Shown here: positions 6,808 to 12,731 of the stretch, in pieces
Numbering within the stretch: position 1 is the first letter of the stretch
Layout of the letters: every line of letters starts with the position of its first letter
Source of the DNA: Haliscomenobacter sp038240665
GTDB lineage: Bacteria > Bacteroidota > Bacteroidia > Chitinophagales > Saprospiraceae
Length of the DNA stretch: 13,711 bases
Assembly (NCBI GenBank): GCA_038240665.1
Contig: JBBRGN010000119.1
Location: 1 to 13,711 of the forward strand
Direction of reading: 5' to 3'
Made by a program: the position numbers and the translations under genes
Notes under the pieces: model-generated
Told to the model about the DNA's origin: nothing
Databases searched by the model: none
Seen by the model: only the letters and a program-made list of their open reading frames with translations

Positions 6808-7171
6808 AAAACGGCAAATCATCAACATCACCCAAGCTAGTAGGCTCATCACTAGCGGATGGGAAGCTTTCATTGCTGCTTGATGGCGGGGGAGTTGAGC
6901 TGGTTGAAGGCTTTTCGATTCTCCAGGCATTGAGGTTGGTAAAATATTTGCCTTGCCATTCCCGACCACGCAGATCGAAATGAACTTTGATGCCCTGTCC
7001 TTCTTGGTACTCGTCAATCAAGCCGCAACGATCTTGTACCAATTGGAATTTTACAAACTGTGGATAAGTACCACTTTCCACTTCAATGACAAATTCCCGG
7101 GCTTGGAATGATCCAGATTTATTTTCTGTTTCGTATTTTTTGGTCAATTTGCCTTCTACTTCGAATGACAT
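6806..7171 (-). CDS. DUF3127 protein: OB-fold-like with SSB-type C-terminal tail
   Basis: A 121-residue protein of the Bacteroidota-specific DUF3127 family. I chose the ATG at 7171 because MSFEVEGKLTKKYE begins the conserved domain; an upstream in-frame extension would run through the promoter-proximal leader. The domain (about 1-86) reads as beta strands and ends in GREWQGKYFTNLNAWRIE (68-86), the family hallmark. A Ser/Pro-rich disordered linker (88-112) leads to the tail GDVDDLPF. That layout (beta-barrel-like domain, low-complexity linker, acidic tip ending in Pro-Phe) copies single-stranded DNA-binding protein (SSB), whose tip is DDDIPF in E. coli. An OB-fold role in ssDNA or protein binding is an inference; no function is established for the family to my knowledge. 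It follows rsmG by 93 bp and has its own promoter motif. Confidence 0.82.
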   Translation of the reverse strand: MSFEVEGKLTKKYETENKSGSFQAREFVIEVESGTYPQFVKFQLVQDRCGLIDEYQEGQGIKVHFDLRGREWQGKYFTNLNAWRIEKPSTSSTPPPSSSNESFPSASDEPTSLGDVDDLPF

Positions 7172-7245
7172 GGCGATAAGGATTAAAGGGTTATTTAGAA
7201 AAAACAGAACAGGCGAAGCTTTTCTGTCCAAATGATTGCTCTCTA

Positions 7246-7253
7246 CAAAGGTA
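7246..7253 (-). promoter_or_regulatory. Promoter -7 element of the DUF3127 gene
   Basis: Read on the minus strand, TACCTTTG matches TAnnTTTG and lies just after the rsmG stop, 74 bp before the DUF3127 ATG at 7171. This allows transcription apart from the rluA-like/rsmG unit. No -33 TTG is found at 17-23 nt upstream; one TTTG (7288-7285) is 31 nt away. Confidence 0.5.
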
Positions 7254-7264
7254 AAAAACCAACT

Positions 7265-7894
7265 TTAAGGCTGTACGTATACGGCAAATTTTTCCTCGTA
7301 GTAAGGATCATTAAAATAATTGCTCAGCGGGAATTGCTGCACATAGGTTCCTTTGGGTAGCAATTTAATTTCTTCCTTGAGGTTACCGCCTTTTAGCGTA
7401 ATCAATCCGTTGGGCATGGCATGTTGATCGGTTTTTTTGATCAAAGGAATGCTCCAAAGAGTAAGTTTATCCAAAGAAGTTACTGCTCTACAGACTACAA
7501 AATCAAACTGCTGCTTTACTTCTTCTGCTCTGATATGGCGAGCCTCCGCATTTTTTAAATCCAAAGATTCGATGATTCCTTGCGTAGCGGTAATTTTTTT
7601 TCGAGTACCATCTACCATTAAAAAATTGGTTTCTGGATACACAATGGCCAAGGGGATTCCTGGTAAACCGCCGCCAGTACCGAGATCCATGATATCGGCA
7701 CCCGGTTTGAACTGAATTAATTTTGCAATCCCTAAAGAATGCAAGATATGGTGTTCGTACAAAGCGTCAATATCTTTTCTGGAGATGAGGTTTATTTTCT
7801 CGTTCCATTCTCGATAAAGTATACCCAGTTGCTCAAATTGTTGCTGTTGCAAAGCATTGAGTTTGGGGAAATATTGGATGATGATGTCGATCAT
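7265..7894 (-). CDS. rsmG: 16S rRNA (guanine(527)-N7)-methyltransferase RsmG (GidB)
   Basis: A 209-residue SAM-dependent methyltransferase that methylates N7 of G527 in 16S rRNA, the site linked to streptomycin response. The ATG at 7894 is preferred over an in-frame TTG two codons upstream. Motifs seen: EHHILHSL (48-55), the SAM-binding loop DLGTGGGLPGIPLA (70-83), VDGTRKK (94-100), RAVTSLDKL (136-144) and LKGGN (167-171), all in the family order. Length is normal. It lies 29 bp downstream of the RluA-family gene on the same strand, so the two rRNA/RNA-modifying genes are probably co-transcribed. rsmG is found near the origin in many bacteria, which agrees with, but does not prove, the oriC call some 5 kb to the left. 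Confidence 0.96.
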   Translation of the reverse strand: MIDIIIQYFPKLNALQQQQFEQLGILYREWNEKINLISRKDIDALYEHHILHSLGIAKLIQFKPGADIMDLGTGGGLPGIPLAIVYPETNFLMVDGTRKKITATQGIIESLDLKNAEARHIRAEEVKQQFDFVVCRAVTSLDKLTLWSIPLIKKTDQHAMPNGLITLKGGNLKEEIKLLPKGTYVQQFPLSNYFNDPYYEEKFAVYVQP

Positions 7895-7923
7895 TGTCAA
7901 AACTGCAATTAATACGGATCTTG

Positions 7924-8637
7924 TTATACCTCTAAGTTCATGTCTTCAAAAGCTTGCCAAACGGGATCTTTTGGGAACGGGGCTACAATGGTTACCTTCT
8001 CATTAGAAACAGGGTGCAGGAACTTTAACTGCCAAGCATGCAAATGGATTGATCGATCACGATTGCTACGTCGGGCGCCATACTTAACATCGCCCTTAAT
8101 TGGGCAACCTGTGGCAGCGAGTTGGGCGCGGATTTGATGATGACGCCCCGTAATCAACTCAATTTCTAATAAGTGGTAGCGTTCGCTACTGGCAATATGT
8201 CGATATTTAAGTTGAGCCAACTGAGCATCTTCGCTTATTTCTTCGCTGGCTATCGAGCGGTTGACTTGTCCGCTTTTGGTAATGTAATGCTCCAATGTTC
8301 CTGCTGGCTCCGGCGGTAAGTTGGCTACCACAGCCAAATAAATTTTTTGAACCTGGCGATTGCGGAATTGCTCATTGATGGCTACCAAGGCAGACTTGGT
8401 TTTGGCAAATAGTACTACGCCGCTGGCAGGACGATCGATGCGATGCGCCAAAAAAACGGTGGATTTAGCATAAATTTCGGCCAACTGCAACAGCGTTTTG
8501 TCGCCCGTTTTATCACTTTGCACCGGAATTCCACCCGGTTTATTAAAAGCAATCAATTGGTTGTTTTTGTACAATACCCAACTACCAATGGGCTGCGCGG
8601 ATTTATCAGCGCTTTCTTGTTCATTCAATTTCTTCAT
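7924..8637 (-). CDS. RluA-family RNA pseudouridine synthase
   Basis: A 237-residue pseudouridine synthase acting on rRNA or tRNA in the cytoplasm. I chose the ATG at 8637 (MKKLNEQESADKSAQ), since the catalytic domain starts at GSWVLYKNNQLIAFNKPGG about 18 residues later and an upstream extension would run back through the overlapping DUF4834-type gene. The active-site motif is AHRIDRPASGVV (65-76), with Asp68 the catalytic aspartate of the usual HRLDxxTSG; Ile and Ala replacements are conservative. Later motifs are QKIYLAVV (97-104), ELITGRHHQIRAQL (160-173) and GDVKYGA (182-188). No N-terminal S4 domain is present, so it resembles the short RluA/RluC-like forms. The target uridine cannot be assigned. 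Its start overlaps the DUF4834-type gene by 17 nt; rsmG follows. Confidence 0.92.
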   Translation of the reverse strand: MKKLNEQESADKSAQPIGSWVLYKNNQLIAFNKPGGIPVQSDKTGDKTLLQLAEIYAKSTVFLAHRIDRPASGVVLFAKTKSALVAINEQFRNRQVQKIYLAVVANLPPEPAGTLEHYITKSGQVNRSIASEEISEDAQLAQLKYRHIASSERYHLLEIELITGRHHQIRAQLAATGCPIKGDVKYGARRSNRDRSIHLHAWQLKFLHPVSNEKVTIVAPFPKDPVWQAFEDMNLEV

Positions 8638-8806
8638 AATCAATGTACTCGTCGTTGTGTTTATTGGGGTTGGGTTGTTGAAAAGATTGGGTGTTGTTTT
8701 GGTGAATCTTTTCATTGGACCCAGTTTTTTGAGCAATTCCAGGTCGAGCGAAGAAAAAACGATAGGCCAGGTAAAGCATAAATATGGTGAAAAGCGTTTT
8801 TGTCAT
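8621..8806 (-). CDS. Small membrane protein, DUF4834-like
   Basis: A 61-residue protein (ATG at 8806; a TTG three codons upstream is less likely). It opens with one hydrophobic helix, TKTLFTIFMLYLAYRFFF (2-19), followed by Arg-Pro, a polar Asn/Gln-rich stretch and the acidic end EYIDYEEIE. One N-terminal membrane anchor plus a C-terminal Y-[IV]-D-[YF]-E-E motif is what I associate with the DUF4834 family of Bacteroidota, whose function is unknown. Its stop lies inside the first codons of the RluA-family gene (17-nt overlap in another frame), and a good promoter sits just upstream, so it leads the transcript DUF4834-rluA-like-rsmG. Assignment to the family is from memory of its features. Confidence 0.65.
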   Translation of the reverse strand: MTKTLFTIFMLYLAYRFFFARPGIAQKTGSNEKIHQNNTQSFQQPNPNKHNDEYIDYEEIE

Positions 8807-8822
8807 AGCCAACAATTTTTTG

Positions 8823-8850
8823 CAAAGTTAAGCGGAATTTGGAAAGGCAA
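8823..8850 (-). promoter_or_regulatory. Promoter (-33 and -7) of the DUF4834/RluA-like/rsmG unit
   Basis: On the minus strand TTG (8850-8848), a 17-nt spacer and TAACTTTG (8830-8823) match the Flavobacterium/Bacteroides pattern TTG-N17-23-TAnnTTTG. It is the only promoter in the window where I find both elements correctly spaced. The predicted transcript start falls about 10 nt from the ATG at 8806, so the leader is very short. Confidence 0.6.
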
Positions 8851-8875
8851 TAATTAGAGTTGGGGTGTCGGTAGC

Positions 8876-8993
8876 GATTGAGATCAAAAATTGAGATTTT
8901 TTCCTTGATGGAGGCTTATTTTGGAGGGCATAGCAGCGCTATGGGCGAGAAAATAAACGAACAGCAAGGGAAAAGATCTTTTTTGAGTCAATC
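8876..8993. repeat. 118-bp imperfect palindrome with symmetric core
   Basis: The core is CATAGC-AGC-GCTATG (8929-8943). It is flanked by mismatched 6-bp segments, GGAGGG and GGCGAG, then by perfectly paired arms TTATTTT (8916-8922) and AAAATAA (8950-8956), all symmetric about 8936. Outside, imperfect pairing continues: TTTTCCTTG on the left with CAAGGGAAAA on the right, TCAAAAA with TTTTTTGA, and finally GATTGA (8876-8881) with TCAATC (8988-8993). It fills much of the 344-bp spacer 8807-9150. It may be a copy of a dispersed intergenic repeat (REP- or MITE-like), a double-hairpin RNA element, or a protein-binding site. Reading frames across it look like a by-product of the palindrome. Confidence 0.7.
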
Positions 8994-9084
8994 AGTCTAC
9001 CGTCGGACCAAATCTACTTACAGTCCTACTATTCTCAAACGCATTATTAAAGCGAAAGCGCGACAGATCTTTACAATATTTTCT

Positions 9085-9092
9085 TAGATTTG
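9085..9092 (+). promoter_or_regulatory. Promoter -7 element of the DUF2723 gene
   Basis: TAGATTTG matches TAnnTTTG and lies 58 bp before the ATG at 9151. No TTG is seen at the proper -33 spacing. The rest of the spacer between the palindrome and this site (8994-9084) shows nothing I recognise. Confidence 0.5.
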
Positions 9093-9150
9093 CAGTTCTT
9101 CCGAACAATGTATTAACACTCTGAAAAATAAGGATTTAAACTCAAGGTAC

Positions 9151-12100
9151 ATGCGATCATTTAAATTAACAAGCAATATTGCCGGATGGTTGGTTTTCGC
9201 GGTTGCGACAATCGTTTATTACTTTTCTGCTGAGCGAACAGGGAGTTTGTGGGACTGTGGAGAATTTATTTTAGGTGCATACAAGTTACAGGTGGTTCAC
9301 CCTCCTGGCGCACCTTTGTTTTTATTAATTGGTCGGATGTTTGCTTGGGTAGCCACCCTTTTTTCTAAAAATCCATCCGACATAGCTTTTGCCGTTAACT
9401 TCATGTCGGGAATTTGTTCGGCATTTGCGGCGATGTTCATTGCTTTGACGACTATGATCTTAGGCAAAATATCCTTGGTCGGAAAAGGAGAAGAGCCGGA
9501 TTTAGGTCAAAATTTAGCGCTTTTGGGCGCAGGATTGGTTTCTGGTTTGGCTACTGCTTTTTGTACTTCAATCTGGTTTTCAGCGGTTGAAGGCGAAGTT
9601 TATGCGATGTCAACTTTCTTTACAGCCCTTACCTTATGGGCCATTGTAAAATGGTACGATTTACCCAATGAACCGCAACACGATCGCTGGTTGATTTTTG
9701 CGATATACATGGCAGGCCTTTCAATTGGGGTACACTTATTGAGTATCCTTACGTTTCCAGCGCTGGCTTTGTTTTTCTATTTCAAGCGCTATCCAAAAAC
9801 GACCTTCCTTGGAATGACCTTAGCTGCAATTGCCGGGGTTGTTATTATCGGATTGGTACAGGTTTTTATCATCACTGGCATTCCTGGATTATGGGCGTTT
9901 TTTGAAAAAATCATGGTCAACAGTTTTGGCCTACCTTTTCATTCGGGTTTAATCCCTACCATCCTCACGGTTGCAGGTGTTGTTTTTGTAGGCTTGCGTT
10001 ATGCAAAAAACAATGGTAACCCCACGGTTCAAAATATTGCTGTTGCATTTGCTTTGTTGGTGATTTCTATTTCAACTTACGGTGTGGTGGTTACGCGCGC
10101 GCTGGCTAACACGCCTGTGAACATGAACACGCCCAGCGATGCCATGCGTTTGCTGCCTTATTTGAACCGCGAACAATATGGTGATCGCCCGCTTTTGCGT
10201 GGCACCAACTTTACTGGCAAACCAATTGATTACAAAACAGAAGATCGCTGGGGTAGAGTAGGCAATCACTACGAGGTGGTAGACCAGCAATTGGATTATG
10301 TTTATGACGATAAAGATAAGGTGTTGTTTCCACGTATGGAAGATGGTACGCAGGGTCGTCCCCAATTGTACCAACGCTGGATGGGATTGGATCCTAATAC
10401 TCCTTTACCTACTGGTCGCCCTAATGCTGCGGATAACTTGAGTTTCTTTTTCCGTTACCAAATCAACTGGATGTATTGGCGCTATTTTATGTGGAACTTT
10501 GCTGGTCGCCAAAACGGAGATCAAGGTTACTATTCTTGGGATAAATCAAGTGGTAACTGGATTTCCGGTATACCTTTTATCGATAGCCGCTTGGGTAATC
10601 TGACCAATATGCCCGACGTGATGAAAAACACCCAAGCCCGCAACACTTACTTTTTGTTGCCCCTTTTATTTGGATTATTGGGATTGGTTTTTCATTTCAA
10701 TCGCCGTCGCAATGACTTTATCGGACTTTTAGGTTTATTTGTCATTACCGGTATAGGGATCATCGTTTACTCAAATGAACCGCCCAACGAACCTCGTGAA
10801 CGCGATTATGTATTGGCTGCTTCTTTCTTTACTTTTTGTATTTGGATTGGATTTGGGGTGATTGCCCTTTATGATATTCTGAGTACTCGAATCAAATTAA
10901 GCGGTGCAGTTGGTGGCGCTTTGGCTACCGTTATAGTAATGTCCGCTCCAATCATTATGGGTTTCCAAAACTTTGATGACCATAGCCGTAATGGACACTA
11001 TGCTTCTCGAGATTATGCTGCCAATTTTCTAAATTCTTGTGCAAAAGATGCCATCATATTTACCTATGGTGATAATGATACTTACCCTTTATGGTATGCC
11101 CAGGAGGTGGAAAACATCCGTAAAGATATTCGTGTAGTTAACTTAAGTTTGATTGCAGTTGACTGGTACATCAACCTTTTGCGCCGCAAAATCAATGATT
11201 CACCAGCTATTAAGCTTAGCATTTCTGCGGATGCTTATCGCGGAAGCCGTCGCAATCAGGTGATGTATTACAACCAAGGCGGTGTGGATCGACCGATGTC
11301 TGTACAGGAATTTATGCGCTTTATTGGTGAAGACCACCCATTACCATTACAAGGTGGTCGCGAAACGGAGAGTTATTTGCCGACTAAAAAGGTATTCATC
11401 CCAGTCAATAGAGAACAGGTGCTTAAATTGGGCTTGGCCAATGCCAACGATACCAATTTGGTGGATGCTATTCCGCTTACTTTTACAGAGGATATGTTGA
11501 TCAAAGACGACATCGCTGTTCTGGATATCATTGCCTCCAACTTATGGGAACGCCCAATTTATTTTGCCGTTACGGTACAGCCTAATCAGTTTTTTGGGAT
11601 GGATGATTTTCTGCAATTAGAAGGACTTGCGCTTCGCATTATGCCTACCCGCGGGAAAAGTGATCCTAGTTTTGGTGTAATTGGTTCGGGTAAAGTCAAT
11701 GCCGATTTGTTCTACAACAATGTATTCAAGAAATTTAAGTGGGGTAATTTTGATAAGGAAAGATTATTTGTGGACAACAGCTACGGACCAAGCATTCAAA
11801 GCATGCAATTGAGTATTCGCCGCGCTGCTGGTACGTTTTTGGAAAATGGGGATAAGAAAAAAGCCATTGCCTTGATCGACGAATATTTCAAGCGGTTTCC
11901 AAATATGAACTTCCCTTTCGATTACCGTACTTACTACATGCTGGATGTTTACATGCAAGCTGAGGCTTACCAAAAGGCCAAACCAATCCTGACGGTTTTA
12001 GCAAAGCAGACGGCTGAATACTTGAAGTTTTTACAAGATCAAACGCCAGATGTGATCCAGTCCAGCTATCAAAATCAAAAAGAATTGAACATGCGCACCA

Positions 12101-12231
12101 TGGAATTTTTGTTGCGCGATGCCGCTCAGTTTAAAGATGAAAAATTCTTAGCGGAGCTTAATAAGATGTTCAAACCGTATAAAACGACAGGTGTTGAAAA
12201 CATGCCTCAGCAATTTCAACCTGTTCAGTAA
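9151..12231 (+). CDS. DUF2723 (GT117/TMEM260-like) integral membrane glycosyltransferase
   Basis: A 1026-residue protein. The N-terminal 300 or so residues are a multi-pass membrane domain of DUF2723 type, a GT-C-like fold. The first loop carries LWDCGEF (33-39, acidic Asp35 and Glu38) and VVHPPGAP (48-55), the family's most conserved features; by analogy with other GT-C enzymes the acidic residues may be catalytic. More membrane helices occur around 497-600, separated by a large soluble segment (about 315-495). Conserved stretches include NEPPNEPRERDYV (near 545) and TYGDNDTYPLWYAQ (near 638). The C-terminal 130 residues are helical and TPR-like. Human TMEM260, a DUF2723 member, is an O-mannosyltransferase, so protein O-glycosylation using a lipid-linked sugar is a reasonable inference, not proven. 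It appears monocistronic: own promoter motif and a strong terminator 8 nt after the stop. Confidence 0.85.
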   Translation: MRSFKLTSNIAGWLVFAVATIVYYFSAERTGSLWDCGEFILGAYKLQVVHPPGAPLFLLIGRMFAWVATLFSKNPSDIAFAVNFMSGICSAFAAMFIALTTMILGKISLVGKGEEPDLGQNLALLGAGLVSGLATAFCTSIWFSAVEGEVYAMSTFFTALTLWAIVKWYDLPNEPQHDRWLIFAIYMAGLSIGVHLLSILTFPALALFFYFKRYPKTTFLGMTLAAIAGVVIIGLVQVFIITGIPGLWAFFEKIMVNSFGLPFHSGLIPTILTVAGVVFVGLRYAKNNGNPTVQNIAVAFALLVISISTYGVVVTRALANTPVNMNTPSDAMRLLPYLNREQYGDRPLLRGTNFTGKPIDYKTEDRWGRVGNHYEVVDQQLDYVYDDKDKVLFPRMEDGTQGRPQLYQRWMGLDPNTPLPTGRPNAADNLSFFFRYQINWMYWRYFMWNFAGRQNGDQGYYSWDKSSGNWISGIPFIDSRLGNLTNMPDVMKNTQARNTYFLLPLLFGLLGLVFHFNRRRNDFIGLLGLFVITGIGIIVYSNEPPNEPRERDYVLAASFFTFCIWIGFGVIALYDILSTRIKLSGAVGGALATVIVMSAPIIMGFQNFDDHSRNGHYASRDYAANFLNSCAKDAIIFTYGDNDTYPLWYAQEVENIRKDIRVVNLSLIAVDWYINLLRRKINDSPAIKLSISADAYRGSRRNQVMYYNQGGVDRPMSVQEFMRFIGEDHPLPLQGGRETESYLPTKKVFIPVNREQVLKLGLANANDTNLVDAIPLTFTEDMLIKDDIAVLDIIASNLWERPIYFAVTVQPNQFFGMDDFLQLEGLALRIMPTRGKSDPSFGVIGSGKVNADLFYNNVFKKFKWGNFDKERLFVDNSYGPSIQSMQLSIRRAAGTFLENGDKKKAIALIDEYFKRFPNMNFPFDYRTYYMLDVYMQAEAYQKAKPILTVLAKQTAEYLKFLQDQTPDVIQSSYQNQKELNMRTMEFLLRDAAQFKDEKFLAELNKMFKPYKTTGVENMPQQFQPVQ

Positions 12232-12238
12232 CTACCCT

Positions 12239-12279
12239 AAGGAGTGTTTGGAGAAAATCCAAACACTCCTTTATTTTTT
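12239..12279 (+). terminator. Intrinsic terminator after the DUF2723 gene
   Basis: AAGGAGTGTTTGGA (12239-12252) and TCCAAACACTCCTT (12258-12271) form a perfect 14-bp stem with loop GAAAA, followed by TATTTTTT. This is a near-ideal intrinsic terminator. It ends only 6 nt before the rpiB start codon at 12286, so it also forms the immediate upstream region of that gene. Confidence 0.92.
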
Positions 12280-12285
12280 AGGAAA

Positions 12286-12729
12286 ATGAAAGTAAATACC
12301 ATTTCAATAGGTTCGGATCACGCCGGTTTTCCTCACAAAGAACCCATCAAAGCCTTACTTACCAGCTTGGGGATTGCGGTGAAAGATTATGGTACCGATT
12401 CACTTAATTCAGTTGATTACCCAGATTTCGTTCATCCAGTTGCCAATGATGTAGAACAGGGCAAAGCAGATCTGGGGATTGTTCTTTGTGGTAGCGGAAA
12501 CGGGGTCGCCATTACCGCCAATAAACACCAAGGCATTCGTGCCGCTTTGTGTTGGATGGAAGAGATTGCTGTTCTAGCCCGACAACACAACAACGCCAAT
12601 GTGCTGGCTATTCCAGTAAGGTATATTACTGAAAATCAGGCACTGGCAATTGTGTCGGCTTTTTTGAATACTGACTTTGAAGGTGGCCGTCATGCCAACC
12701 GGGTTAACAAAATTTCGATTAATTCTTAG
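12286..12729 (+). CDS. rpiB: Ribose-5-phosphate isomerase B
   Basis: A 147-residue RpiB/LacAB-family isomerase interconverting ribose 5-phosphate and ribulose 5-phosphate in the pentose phosphate pathway. The ATG at 12286 places ISIGSDHAGF (6-15) where the family starts; a GTG at 12244 would translate the terminator hairpin. Active-site motifs: GSDHAGF with Asp11 and His12, VDYPDF (43-48), the catalytic Cys68 in VLCGSGNG (66-73), ARQHNNANVL (98-107) and FEGGRHANRV (131-140). An AGGAAA lies 1 nt from the ATG, too close for a normal Shine-Dalgarno. The M28 peptidase gene begins 2 nt after its stop, suggesting co-transcription. Because a strong terminator sits just upstream, its promoter must lie within the 3' end of the DUF2723 gene, or expression depends on read-through. 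Confidence 0.95.
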   Translation: MKVNTISIGSDHAGFPHKEPIKALLTSLGIAVKDYGTDSLNSVDYPDFVHPVANDVEQGKADLGIVLCGSGNGVAITANKHQGIRAALCWMEEIAVLARQHNNANVLAIPVRYITENQALAIVSAFLNTDFEGGRHANRVNKISINS

Positions 12730-12731
12730 CC

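Noticed and set aside
7172..7231. Upstream N-terminal extension of the DUF3127 protein
   Set aside because: It lies between the predicted transcript start and the conserved start MSFEVEG, and its residues look like translated leader.
8878..9087. Open frame of 69 codons on the plus strand between the DUF4834 and DUF2723 genes
   Set aside because: It begins with TTG inside the palindrome, its first half is translated palindrome, it overlaps the DUF2723 promoter motif, and the product resembles no family I know.
10072..10374. Minus-strand open frame of 100 codons opposite the DUF2723 gene
   Set aside because: Fully antisense to a conserved coding region and without family resemblance.
12244..12285. 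GTG start for rpiB
   Set aside because: The extension is the translated terminator hairpin; RpiB proteins begin close to the GSDHAGF motif.
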